From: Aphanothece hegewaldii CCALA 016
GTDB lineage: Bacteria; Cyanobacteriota; Cyanobacteriia; Cyanobacteriales; Microcystaceae
Assembly (NCBI RefSeq): GCF_003007785.1
Contig: NZ_PXOH01000006.1
Location: 62,001 to 126,000, forward strand
Direction of reading: 5' to 3'
DNA length: 64,000 bases
The notes beneath the pieces were generated by a model, which had not been told where the DNA came from, did no database searches, and was given only the letters and a program-made list of their open reading frames with translations. Of this stretch, positions 38,734 through 47,815 are shown one piece after another. A program made the position numbers and the translations under genes. Within the stretch, counting starts at the first letter, position 1; the number at the start of each line of letters is the position of its first letter.

Positions 38734-38760
38734 TAAAAAGGGTTTGATTACCAAACCCCT
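38734..38760 (-). terminator. Intrinsic terminator of the ndhF3-ecaB-ndhD3-cupA operon
   Basis: On the minus strand, 20 bases after the cupA stop, GGGTTTG-GTAAT-CAAACCC is followed directly by TTTTT. It is a copy of the dispersed GGTTTGG palindrome, here placed so that it can end transcription. Confidence 0.7.
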
Positions 38761-38780
38761 AACAATTCTGATATTTTGTT

Positions 38781-40082
38781 CTAACGATAATCTGGACTTT
38801 GGACATCTCGTAGTCTGGCTTCGGGACGTTTAAAACGATCCATTTGTGCTTCAAAAAAGGCGCGATTTTTCATCAAATGTTTAGGATTTTGGTCATCTAA
38901 TGGATACAATAACGCACATCTGAGAGCCTGGATAACAGCAGAAGTAACATTATACATTGAGCGTTGGAAAGTGATTCCGAGTTGAATTAATACATCTTCT
39001 TCACCCCGACAATGTTTTTGATAATAATCTTTAAGATAATCGGGTAAAAAATGATACATATCATCCATCAATAATGTTGGTGGAATTCCTGCGGTTCCAA
39101 CTGGGAAAACATCAGCGTATAAAATGCCATAATGAAAGTCTTTTTGCTCATCAGGAACTTGTTTTGCTTGAGCATTATAAGACTTGGTTCCTCTAAAGGG
39201 TGCAGTACGATAAAAAACCGCTTCTACATAGGGTAATGCAGCTTCATACAACCAAGTAAACGCTTTAGATTTTGGGATAATTTCGTAACATTCCCCATCG
39301 ATATAAACATGATGATAAATGGGACGACCCGCAATAGCAAAGATTCCATTAACCAAGAAATTCATCGCATCTGGAACACCTTTAAAACCACCCTCATCAT
39401 AGATATCTGACATCTCAAAGAAAACGGGTGCCATCACTTCCCAGAATAACCCTAAGTTGGAATAATAGGATAACTGCCGCACCTGTTCTAAGAACATATC
39501 AGGAAATAGTTTATATAAACCCAACATGGCAGGATTCTTTTTAAAATAAGCCTTAATTGCTCGGTCGGCATTTGCTTTATACTCATCACTATCGAGATAG
39601 GCATCAAACTTACCCCATCCCATATCTCGACCATGCCATAACATCGCTTGCATACAGGCTTCAGCAAATTCCATATTAATGCGATCGTGCCACAAATGAT
39701 GGAACAATTTCGGCATTTTTTTCGTTTTGCCATTTTCCATGAATTCTAATAATTCTGGATGGGCTGTAGCTATCCCGCGCCAAATACGGATATCAGCGTC
39801 ATCACCCGCATAATGATTATGTAGGTCTAAATATTCTTGGGGTAAGAAATATTTAAAGAAGGGTAGCGGTTCTAGAAAAACTCGTTCAGCGATATACAAT
39901 AAATCTCGCCAGTAAAAGTCCATCGGTACCGCATATGCTTTATAAATTCCGATGATTTGCATCAAGTTTTCGGGCGTATCGGGTAACATAGAGCCACCTG
40001 CTTCTAAACGGTGAATCACTTCGGCAAATTCATGATTAGAAGGAGGGATAAGCGTTTCAGGTTTGACGGGTGTTTGTACCAT
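38781..40082 (-). CDS. cupA: CO2 hydration protein CupA (ChpY)
   Basis: 433 residues. The whole protein matches the ChpX/ChpY family: LPFFKYFLPQEYLDLHNHYAG (part), LWHDRINMEFAEACMQAMLWHGRDM (part), LGLFWEVMAPVFFEMSDIYDEGG (part) and LGITFQRSMYNVTSAVIQALRCAL (part). These subunits attach to NDH-1 complexes at the thylakoid and convert CO2 to bicarbonate, driven by electron transfer. Linkage with ndhF3 and ndhD3 makes it CupA, of the inducible high-affinity NDH-1MS complex, and not CupB. It is the last gene of its operon, 25 bases after ndhD3. Confidence 0.93.
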   Translation of the reverse strand: MVQTPVKPETLIPPSNHEFAEVIHRLEAGGSMLPDTPENLMQIIGIYKAYAVPMDFYWRDLLYIAERVFLEPLPFFKYFLPQEYLDLHNHYAGDDADIRIWRGIATAHPELLEFMENGKTKKMPKLFHHLWHDRINMEFAEACMQAMLWHGRDMGWGKFDAYLDSDEYKANADRAIKAYFKKNPAMLGLYKLFPDMFLEQVRQLSYYSNLGLFWEVMAPVFFEMSDIYDEGGFKGVPDAMNFLVNGIFAIAGRPIYHHVYIDGECYEIIPKSKAFTWLYEAALPYVEAVFYRTAPFRGTKSYNAQAKQVPDEQKDFHYGILYADVFPVGTAGIPPTLLMDDMYHFLPDYLKDYYQKHCRGEEDVLIQLGITFQRSMYNVTSAVIQALRCALLYPLDDQNPKHLMKNRAFFEAQMDRFKRPEARLRDVQSPDYR

Positions 40083-40107
40083 GATTTTGACCTCATTAAA
40101 TGATAAT

Positions 40108-41598
40108 TTACTTAATTAGCTCGGCGACTTGTTGAGTTAGCGAAATTTCGGACACCATTGAATTAGTGGTTGGTTCTATCCAACGAATTAAATAATTAGG
40201 TTGGATGCCTAAGAACAGAATAATTGCTGTTAGGACTAATGCGGGGATGTTTTCTGAGGCTAAAACTTTGGGATAATAGGCGAGTTGATTATCTAATTTG
40301 CCGAAACAAGTACGATTGAGAAGAATTACGAAGTAAACCGCCGTTAGTCCCGATGCAATAATACATAACAAGGTAGCAACAGGGAATATCGAAAAACTAC
40401 CCTGAAACACGAGATATTCGGCAGCAAATCCCACTAAACCAGGAATCCCCGCGCTTGCCATTCCAGCAGTGATGAGTAATGCACTGGTGAGAGGTAAACC
40501 GCGAATTGGGTTCATTAAACCATTGAGTACATCTAAGTCTCTGGTTCCTGCTTTGCGTTCGACGATACCGACCAAGTGGAATAACAGGGCTAGAATGAGA
40601 CCATGACTAATCATTTGGGCTACGGCACCTAGGACGCTTAAATCGTTTCCTGCTGCGGCTGCGACGATGATATAACCCATGTGTCCGATGGAACTATAAG
40701 CAACCATCCGTTTGATGTCTTTTTGTGCGATCGCGCTAAAGGCACCATATAATACAGTAATCGTACCAACAATTGCTAAACCTGGGGCAACAATTGACCA
40801 CGCTTCGGGAAAGAGTTGTAAACCAAAGCGAATTAGTCCATAAGTTCCTAATTTTGCTAAGATTCCACCGAGTAAGATGGCTGTAGCTGGAGATGCTTCA
40901 GTATACGCATCGGGTAACCAAGTATGTAGAGGAACAAGGGGAATTTTAATCCCAAAACCGACGAGTAAAAGGGATAAGAGAATAAGTTGGGTATTAGTGG
41001 AGAAGCTTTGAGTCGTGAGTGTGGCATAATCAAAGTTTGCCGAACCACTGAGTAAACCAATTCCTAAGAATGCCGCGAGTACAAATAATCCAGAAAGGGC
41101 AGTATAGAGAAGGAATTTAATCGAAGCATAACCCCGTTTTTCACCTCCCCAAATGGCAATCATTAGATAAAAGGGAATCAGTTCTAATTCATAGAAAATG
41201 ATGAACAGGAGTAAGTTTTCTGCCATTAATGCCCCTGAAATTCCACCATTAATCAATAGAATTAGAGCATAATACAAGCGAGAACGTTCTACAGTTTCTC
41301 CGATGCTGTAAATAGCAATGCAGCACAGTAAACTATTTAAAACTAATAAGGGCAGGGATAAACCATCAATTCCTAAACTGTAGTTTAAACCAATAGGTTG
41401 CGCCCAAGTAAGATATTCGTGAAACTGAAAACCAGAATTAGTTAAATCGAATTGAGTTAGGAGATAAAGCGATAAAGCTAAACTAATAAAGACAAAGATA
41501 GCGGTGATTTGACGTAATTTACTAGCGGATGGATTGCCGGGAATAAAGCCGACAATCAAAGCACCAATCATCGGGATTAAAAGTAAAGCACTGAGCAT
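40108..41598 (-). CDS. ndhD3: NdhD3, proton-pumping subunit of NDH-1MS
   Basis: 496 residues, about 14 membrane helices, antiporter-like NuoM/NdhD family. Conserved features include the Glu in FIIFYELELIPFYLMI, the Lys in GFGIKIPLVPLHTWLPDAYTEA (part) and KRMVAYSSIGHMGYI. It is part of the thylakoid NDH-1 complex dedicated to CO2 uptake under carbon limitation. Identification as NdhD3 and not NdhD1/D2 rests on the neighbours ndhF3 and cupA. The 92 bases between it and the carbonic anhydrase gene hold a palindrome that could affect read-through or mRNA stability. Confidence 0.92.
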   Translation of the reverse strand: MLSALLLIPMIGALIVGFIPGNPSASKLRQITAIFVFISLALSLYLLTQFDLTNSGFQFHEYLTWAQPIGLNYSLGIDGLSLPLLVLNSLLCCIAIYSIGETVERSRLYYALILLINGGISGALMAENLLLFIIFYELELIPFYLMIAIWGGEKRGYASIKFLLYTALSGLFVLAAFLGIGLLSGSANFDYATLTTQSFSTNTQLILLSLLLVGFGIKIPLVPLHTWLPDAYTEASPATAILLGGILAKLGTYGLIRFGLQLFPEAWSIVAPGLAIVGTITVLYGAFSAIAQKDIKRMVAYSSIGHMGYIIVAAAAGNDLSVLGAVAQMISHGLILALLFHLVGIVERKAGTRDLDVLNGLMNPIRGLPLTSALLITAGMASAGIPGLVGFAAEYLVFQGSFSIFPVATLLCIIASGLTAVYFVILLNRTCFGKLDNQLAYYPKVLASENIPALVLTAIILFLGIQPNYLIRWIEPTTNSMVSEISLTQQVAELIK

Positions 41599-41637
41599 AA
41601 TTAATTACAAAAGGAATAAAAGAGATAGTTTTTTTGT

Positions 41638-41660
41638 GTAGGGGTTTGGTTGCCAAACCC
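41638..41660. repeat. Dispersed palindrome inside the NDH-1MS operon
   Basis: GTAGGGGTTTGG-TTG-CCAAACCC between the carbonic anhydrase stop (41691) and the ndhD3 start (41598). On the coding (minus) strand it is followed by an A run, not T, so it is not a standard terminator; it may be an mRNA stability element. Confidence 0.7.
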
Positions 41661-41690
41661 ACTCGAAAAAATTTAGTTGAAAATCAGTTT

Positions 41691-42425
41691 TTAACCTAAC
41701 ATATTGACTTTTCCCGTACTTAAATCATAATAAGCACCAACAATTTTAAGTTGATTTTTATCAATCAATTCCCCCATAATCGCCGAATCTTTCAAAATCT
41801 CTACTTGATATAAAACATTGGCTTCAACAGCATTTTGTAATTTGTTAGTTCCTGGCATTCTTTGAGCGCGTTCTACACCGACTCTTAAACTACTAATTAA
41901 ACTGCCAATTCGCCCAGGAAATCTACCTCCTTCAATCGCTGCTTTAACCGCACCACAACGCGCATGACCCATCACCATCAGAACTTTAGCTCCTAAGATC
42001 ATTGTCCCAAATTCAAGGCTACCGATTTCTTCAGATGTCGCAATATTTCCCGCAATTCGACACACGAAAAGATCACCTAAACCTTGATCGAAAACAATTT
42101 CTGATGGTACTCTTGAATCAGCACAGCTTAGGAGTGCAGCAAAAGGAGCTTGACTTTCAGACACTTCTATGATTCGTTCTCTAGTTTGATTGGGGCTGAT
42201 TCTTTTTTCATTAATAAAACGCTCATTACCATCCATTAATCTTTTGAGAGCTTCATCGGGTGTAATGTCTTTATTTTGAGCAACGAAAGTTTGAGAAACG
42301 GCGCTTTGAGAATTGTTAAGATTCCCTCCTAAAATAGTTGCTGCTATTCCAGTTCCGATGAAACCGCCACCGTATTTAATTGCCGAACGACGCGATAGAT
42401 TAAATGATTTTTTGTCAGTATTCAT
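41691..42425 (-). CDS. ecaB: Tat-exported beta-carbonic anhydrase (EcaB type)
   Basis: 244 residues from ATG 42425, which has GGGAG eight bases upstream. The N-terminus LSRRSAIKYGGGFIGTGIAA is a twin-arginine signal, so the folded enzyme is exported to periplasm or lumen. The beta-CA core (about 55-244) keeps all zinc and catalytic residues: SCADSRVPSE (Cys, Asp, Arg) and VMGHARCGAV (His, Cys). It interconverts CO2 and bicarbonate. It lies between ndhF3 and ndhD3 in the NDH-1MS operon. An EcaB protein of Synechocystis has been reported to act with Cup proteins at the thylakoid; here the genetic linkage points the same way. Confidence 0.88.
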   Translation of the reverse strand: MNTDKKSFNLSRRSAIKYGGGFIGTGIAATILGGNLNNSQSAVSQTFVAQNKDITPDEALKRLMDGNERFINEKRISPNQTRERIIEVSESQAPFAALLSCADSRVPSEIVFDQGLGDLFVCRIAGNIATSEEIGSLEFGTMILGAKVLMVMGHARCGAVKAAIEGGRFPGRIGSLISSLRVGVERAQRMPGTNKLQNAVEANVLYQVEILKDSAIMGELIDKNQLKIVGAYYDLSTGKVNMLG

Positions 42426-42482
42426 GAGTTCTCCCAAATAATAATTGAAGCTGACTTAAATTGTCCCACTAAAACGCTCAGA

Positions 42483-44336
42483 TTATGGAAAAGATAAATT
42501 AGATAAAATTGGCCAACCAATCACTGTGACGAGAAACCCAATTCCGAGAACGATCGTGAGAAAATAAAATTGTGTTTGTCCAGTGACGTTGTACTTTAAG
42601 CTTTGTCCACTAAAAACCGTGACTAAACCAACAAAGTTGACTGCACCATCGATGATAAAACGGTCAAACCAAGCGACGACTTGAGAGACAAAACCAACTA
42701 CTAAAACAATGGTATTTTTGTAGAGTTTTGCTGTATAGAGATCATAAGCAAAGAAATCTTGCAGAGCTTTGGGTTTTAGTACGACGGGTTTATTAATCTT
42801 GTCATTGAGATAAATCGATGCTGAAGCAAGACAACCGACTAATGTAGAACCAACTACTAAACCAGCAACCGCTAGATTAATCGTTCCCCAATCGGGTAAT
42901 AAATTCCATTTCCACAATAAAATCGGGATATGAAGGGCAAAACCTGCGGTTATCGTTGTCGGTAAAACAACTGCCCATAAACCTTCGGGTGAACGTACCG
43001 TCATTTGTTTTGGTTTCCCACCGAAAATCATACAGAATTCACGAGTGGTACTAAACGCGGTTAAAGCATTAACTAACAGAACAACGAATACTAACAAAGG
43101 TGAAATATGAGAGAGATTATTCACCATCTTGTATAAAACCCAGAATCCACCAAAAGGAGGTAAAGCGACCAAAGTAGCAGCCCCAATCAGGTAAGATAGA
43201 CCTGTAACGGGACGACGTGACCATAAACCGCCATATTGACTTAAATCTTGACTGATATTGTTTAAAACAATGCTACCGATGCTCATGACAAGAATAGCGA
43301 TTCCTATAGCATAAGTAAACAGCAAAGTAAGGGCTGTTTGTCCTTGTCCCGTTCCCACCGCTACAAACGCTAATCCCATATAGGCACTAGCAGAATAGGA
43401 GATTGAACGTTTAACATCAATTTGTGCGATCGCAATTAAACCCGCGCCAATTGCAGTAACAGAACCAATGGTAATCATTACCGTTCTAGCTAAAGGCGAT
43501 AATTCAAACAGGGGTTGTAGTTTTACGAGTAACCACGCACCCGTTGAAACAACGATCGAATTACGAATAATCGTTGCCGGCATCGGGCCTTCCATCGCCT
43601 CATCTAGCCACAAATGTAAGGGAAATTGAGCGCATTTGGCTAACGGACCCGCTAAAAGAGCTAAACACAGTAAATTAGCCACTGTTGGGTCAATTTTTGC
43701 GGTTGCTGCCCACTTAGCCAACTCATCAAAGTTCCAAGTTCCAGCAAGAGGTAATAAAGCAACTACGGCCATTAATAAAATTAAATCGCCAATCCGTTTA
43801 GTTAGAAAGGCATCTCTCGCCCCAGTAACTACCAATGATTGATTAAACCAAAAGCCGATTAGTAAATATGTACCTAGCGTCAGGATTTCTAGAATAACGT
43901 AACTAAAGAAGAGAGAATTACACAGAGCTAAAGCACACATTCCCGCTTCAAACAACGCCATCAGAGAATAAAATCTCGCCCAACCCCAGTCCATTTCTAG
44001 ATATCCAACCGCGTAGACTTGGGCTGCGAAATTTAACCCAGTAATAACGAGTAATGCACCGATATTAACTACAGAAAGCTGTATTTCGTAGGAAATAGAT
44101 AAATTAGCCGCATGAAGCCAATTAAAAGAGAGATTTTGAATCGGTTGTTGCCAAACTGCCAACAGAGCTAATAAACTATGGACAAAAGCAATCAGTGTCA
44201 TCAGAAGATTAATATAACCTGATGGCCGAGGCCCCGTTTGACGAATAATACCAGGTGACCAAGGAATCGCTAAAACCGCCCCAATGAGCGCGTAACAAGG
44301 CACTAACCAGATACTCTGGCTAAATGTATCTAGCAT
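42483..44336 (-). CDS. ndhF3: NdhF3, proton-pumping subunit of NDH-1MS
   Basis: 617 residues, about 15-16 membrane helices, NuoL/NdhF family. The N-terminal block (VNIGALLVITGLNFAAQVYAVGYLE, part), FPLHLWLDEAMEGPMPATIIRNS (part) with the conserved Lys/His path (AKCAQFPLHLW), and KRSISYSASAYMGLAFVAVG are visible. The C-terminal amphipathic arm is shorter than in NdhF1, as usual for CO2-uptake paralogues. It is the first gene of the operon ndhF3-ecaB-ndhD3-cupA, and CupA docks on it in known complexes. The promoter lies in the 342-base region shared with a divergent cupin gene. Confidence 0.92.
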   Translation of the reverse strand: MLDTFSQSIWLVPCYALIGAVLAIPWSPGIIRQTGPRPSGYINLLMTLIAFVHSLLALLAVWQQPIQNLSFNWLHAANLSISYEIQLSVVNIGALLVITGLNFAAQVYAVGYLEMDWGWARFYSLMALFEAGMCALALCNSLFFSYVILEILTLGTYLLIGFWFNQSLVVTGARDAFLTKRIGDLILLMAVVALLPLAGTWNFDELAKWAATAKIDPTVANLLCLALLAGPLAKCAQFPLHLWLDEAMEGPMPATIIRNSIVVSTGAWLLVKLQPLFELSPLARTVMITIGSVTAIGAGLIAIAQIDVKRSISYSASAYMGLAFVAVGTGQGQTALTLLFTYAIGIAILVMSIGSIVLNNISQDLSQYGGLWSRRPVTGLSYLIGAATLVALPPFGGFWVLYKMVNNLSHISPLLVFVVLLVNALTAFSTTREFCMIFGGKPKQMTVRSPEGLWAVVLPTTITAGFALHIPILLWKWNLLPDWGTINLAVAGLVVGSTLVGCLASASIYLNDKINKPVVLKPKALQDFFAYDLYTAKLYKNTIVLVVGFVSQVVAWFDRFIIDGAVNFVGLVTVFSGQSLKYNVTGQTQFYFLTIVLGIGFLVTVIGWPILSNLSFP

Positions 44337-44678
44337 AAAATGACCTCACTTTTGATGTGATGGATGAATGATTCGGTGATGTTAAGAATAAAACTTTGAG
44401 CCTAGCCCTTGCTTTCTTTGCAGACCTGACTGGTAGCCTACTTAAGAAATGATGGAACCAAAGATATTTTAAGCTTTTTGGTAGCTCTAGATTAATTTTT
44501 ATCCTACCGCTTTAATAGATAATAGTCAATAGTTAAATTGATTAACATAGAATTAATCATATATAAGTTTGGCTTAACCGTCATTGAATTTTGTTCTCTA
44601 GTTCTTCCCGATTGATCGCTATTCTCATTTTTAGAGAAAGAAATTCACGTTAATATAAACGCCAATCGGAGAACCATT
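44337..44678. promoter_or_regulatory. Divergent promoter region of ndhF3 operon and cupin gene, with LysR-type operator candidate
   Basis: The 342-bp space contains a perfect inverted repeat TGATTAA-N7-TTAATCA at 44539-44559, with TCAAT-N6-ATTGA overlapping at 44526-44541. AT-rich dyads of this kind are typical of LysR-type operators. ndhF3 operons are known targets of NdhR (CcmR), which represses them when inorganic carbon is ample. I therefore propose this as the NdhR/CbbR-type site; the exact match to the NdhR consensus is not perfect. A good ribosome binding site (GGAG) precedes the cupin ATG. Confidence 0.45.
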
Positions 44679-45128
44679 ATGACTAGCCAATTAATGTCAG
44701 CCCCTAAATGTCTTTTACCCAGTGAAGGTGAATCATATAACCTTTTAGACAGTACATTCACAATCAAAATTTCTGGGCAAGAAACAGAGGGTCAATGGAT
44801 CATGTATGAAATTGTAGCCCCTACTGGACATGAACCCCCACTTCATTCTCATCCTTGGGATGAAACTTTTTACGTTCTCGATGGGGAAATGGAAGTCCAA
44901 GTCAATCAAGTCAAAACCTTGGCCAAAGCAGGATGTATGATGTTTGTTCCGAAAAACGTCCCCCATACCTTCAAAGTTTGCTCACCCACTGCAAAAATGT
45001 TAGTTATTTTAGCTCCTGCATCAGCAGACGCATTTTATCGAGAATATGGCGAAAAAATCAAGGATTTTCCCACCCTAGAAGATTTAAAGTATTTTGGCGA
45101 TAAATACGGGATTCGCGCCTATTTTTAG
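44679..45128 (+). CDS. Cupin-domain protein
   Basis: 149 residues, one cupin_2 barrel. Metal-binding motif 1 is PPLHSHPWDETFYVLDGEMEV (HSH...E; start and end cited) and motif 2 is PKNVPHTFKV (His), so a complete metal site is present. A helical tail (PASADAFYREYGEKIKDF) follows. Cupins include dioxygenases, isomerases and sensors; the substrate is not predictable. It is transcribed divergently from the ndhF3 operon and may share its carbon-responsive control, which is inference from position only. Confidence 0.85.
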   Translation: MTSQLMSAPKCLLPSEGESYNLLDSTFTIKISGQETEGQWIMYEIVAPTGHEPPLHSHPWDETFYVLDGEMEVQVNQVKTLAKAGCMMFVPKNVPHTFKVCSPTAKMLVILAPASADAFYREYGEKIKDFPTLEDLKYFGDKYGIRAYF

Positions 45129-45271
45129 AGTTTTGGCCGACACTCATCATCTAATGGCTGTTGGCTTTTTAGACTTATTTTAAACATTTCTCAACCCCTA
45201 AATACTGTAGATAGACACGTGTCGGTTTAAGATTAAGACGACTTCGATTCTCGTTCTGGGTTTAGGCGGTT

Positions 45272-47767
45272 ATGAAAAAGACGATATTTAGAATTCTCAT
45301 TTTACTTTTTCTCGCTATTGGGGTTGCTACTGCAGCCATCCTGTTTACCCCGACAAAGCCGCCCGTTCCCAGAGTCTCAGATTATACCATCACCAGCCAA
45401 TTAGCCGCTAATCAACCGAGTTTTTATCCCATTAAACAAACCCTTGACCCGAATTTGTATCGACCTATAGATAATTGGGTCGGTCGTCTTATTCTACCTA
45501 AACCCGAAGAATTTCAACAAGATGATTGGACGACTTTAGAAATCTATCAATCTCCCCCAGACCAACAAAATTTAATCGGAAAAAAAGTCAAATTAGCACA
45601 GAAGCACTCACCATCACTAGACCGTTACTTAAAACTGGTCACAACTGATATTAAATTCACCGAAGCCGCCCAAAAAAGCCAAAAACAAGGAAATTTACTG
45701 CCAGATCGTCTCAATGGTCGTTCTAATGTGGGGCCGCTACAAGCTTTAGCAGGTGCAAGACCGAATGATGATGTTATTGTTAGTTTTAATAAAGCTCAGA
45801 TTACGACGAAAACCGATGAAACAAGTCTTTTAATTGAGCAAATGCCTTTAATGGTAACAGGTCGTTTTGTGGGTTTAGTAAAAATCAAAGGAGAAGCCCC
45901 AGCCAAATCTAAAACGGATATTCCTACAGATTGTCCAAATTCGCTACCTTGTCCGAGTGATTTACTGCGTGTTCAACACTATAACCCTAAAACAAATCAA
46001 TTTGATGGTATTACAGAAATAATTCGGATACCTCAACAACCGAGAATATCAGGAAATCGCTTTATTTCAACACCTCGTGAATTAGCCAATTCTAGCGAAG
46101 GTAAAGAAGGTTGGTATATTTATGGCGCACAGGGAAAAGACGGTCTATTTACAGTACAAGCGATCCGACCGCGATCGCTCTTTCAACTTAAACCAATAGA
46201 AAACGTATTCGGTTTAGGATCAGGCTTAAATTATATTGCTCATGATAACTGGAAAAATACCCCTGAACGTCGCGGAACCGCCCAACGAGTTTTAGTCGAT
46301 CCTCGTAGTGATTCCCCCAAAGTCGCCCTAGCAAACTGGAAAGAAGGGGATCATGGCTTAGGAATACATCTATTTGGCGGAATTGGCGGTAAAAACGGCG
46401 AATCTATAAAAGGAGGAACGGTAACAGGGCATTTTTCTTACTTCTTATATAAAATAGTACGCGATCGTTTTACTAATGAATTACAATGGGATATTTCCTA
46501 TGATCAGGTGTATGCCCACAACCCCCAAGGCATTCTTGCGGGACACCAAAGCTGGGAAAATTATCAGGGGAATTTGCAACGCGGCTGGCTGAATTCTCGT
46601 CCAACATCCAATGTAATTGTTAAATCAGATTTACTGCAAGATTATCATTTTGGTAGTATTCTTGTATCACCTTTGACGGAATTACAACGACAACTCGAAA
46701 TTATGATGGCACGCTATCGTACTGGAGATGGTACAGGAAATGCAAGTGTTACTCCTGCTGCATCTTGTGTGCAAGACTCTAACCAAGCACTTTATATTAC
46801 AATTGAAGTCCTTAAAAATCAGATAGCTACCAATAGCGCGATCGCCGACTGGTTAAAAAATCATCCCGATGACCCCGAAACTCAACGCTTCCAAAGATTA
46901 GGACAACTGAGCGAACGCCTTAAACAAGTTTTAGTTCCTAGAGGTGTTATTCGCCCTGATTGGCAACAAAACGCCGAAATTATAGCAGGTGTTGCAGGCC
47001 GTGAAAATTATACTTTTACGGATCAAGATACCCTCGCTAATGCCCTTTTAAGTTGGACATCGATGTTACCTCGCGTTTCTCATGATGTAATTAGCCAGAT
47101 TTTTCTCGAACAAGGTGCGACACTTTGGTTTATGCGTACTAATCAAATCGGCGGATTCATGCCAGAGATTTTACCCATCGCCCCGACTAATATTTTTGGA
47201 GAAATGCCGATTGTTTCTGCTGCATTACGTCGTATTCTCGCTTCAATCATTTTTCGCCCTAAATCTGAGGATTGGATATTGACAATTTTGGCATTATGTG
47301 CCTATGCTGCGATCGCTATTTCCATCGGTTTAAAATCAAGATTTTTACAATGGCAACCCATTAAACAAAAACCGTTTCAGTTGATTAAAACCCTATTTTT
47401 TCTGTTTTTGTCACCGGCATTATGGGAAGAATTAGTCTTTCGCGTCATTCTCTTACCCTACCCCGATCGACTCAATTCTTTTGCTAGTATCTTTGGCTGG
47501 GCTATATTTAGTTTAATCCTTTTTATTCTGTATCATCCCCTCAATGCCCTTGTTTTTTATCATGCAGCAAATCCCACTTTTTTTAATCCCGTCTTTTTGA
47601 TTTTGACCGCATTATTGGGATTAACTTGTACAGTCGTCTATTTACTCACAGGTTCTTTATGGACAATTGTAATTGTTCATTGGGTTGTAGTGGTGGTTTG
47701 GTTACTTTATTTGAACGGTTTTTCTAAATTTATACGCCCAACAACAGCAATAGCACGAAACAGATAG
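45272..47767 (+). CDS. Large CPBP-family intramembrane protease with N-terminal extracytoplasmic region
   Basis: 831 residues. One N-terminal membrane segment (about 4-24), then a soluble region of about 600 residues with no domain I recognise (VGRLILPKPEEFQQDDW, GLGIHLFGGIGGKNGESIKGG in part, SYDQVYAHNPQGILAGHQSW). The last 170 residues hold several helices and the CPBP (CAAX/Abi) site: EELVFR near residue 718 (E-E-x-x-x-R), a YHP/FYHAAN motif and HWVVVVVW. These residues give glutamate-type membrane proteolysis. Bacterial relatives act in bacteriocin immunity, secretion or stress; despite the old name Abi there is no evidence for phage defence here. Confidence 0.75.
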   Translation: MKKTIFRILILLFLAIGVATAAILFTPTKPPVPRVSDYTITSQLAANQPSFYPIKQTLDPNLYRPIDNWVGRLILPKPEEFQQDDWTTLEIYQSPPDQQNLIGKKVKLAQKHSPSLDRYLKLVTTDIKFTEAAQKSQKQGNLLPDRLNGRSNVGPLQALAGARPNDDVIVSFNKAQITTKTDETSLLIEQMPLMVTGRFVGLVKIKGEAPAKSKTDIPTDCPNSLPCPSDLLRVQHYNPKTNQFDGITEIIRIPQQPRISGNRFISTPRELANSSEGKEGWYIYGAQGKDGLFTVQAIRPRSLFQLKPIENVFGLGSGLNYIAHDNWKNTPERRGTAQRVLVDPRSDSPKVALANWKEGDHGLGIHLFGGIGGKNGESIKGGTVTGHFSYFLYKIVRDRFTNELQWDISYDQVYAHNPQGILAGHQSWENYQGNLQRGWLNSRPTSNVIVKSDLLQDYHFGSILVSPLTELQRQLEIMMARYRTGDGTGNASVTPAASCVQDSNQALYITIEVLKNQIATNSAIADWLKNHPDDPETQRFQRLGQLSERLKQVLVPRGVIRPDWQQNAEIIAGVAGRENYTFTDQDTLANALLSWTSMLPRVSHDVISQIFLEQGATLWFMRTNQIGGFMPEILPIAPTNIFGEMPIVSAALRRILASIIFRPKSEDWILTILALCAYAAIAISIGLKSRFLQWQPIKQKPFQLIKTLFFLFLSPALWEELVFRVILLPYPDRLNSFASIFGWAIFSLILFILYHPLNALVFYHAANPTFFNPVFLILTALLGLTCTVVYLLTGSLWTIVIVHWVVVVVWLLYLNGFSKFIRPTTAIARNR

Positions 47768-47815
47768 TATATTGTATGTTGAAAGAACGTTCCCAATCAT
47801 TCAAAAAGGAAAATC

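Noticed and set aside
45272-47767. Phage abortive-infection gene
   Set aside because: CPBP proteins were once called Abi, but the neighbours show no defence context and the motif is that of a membrane protease.
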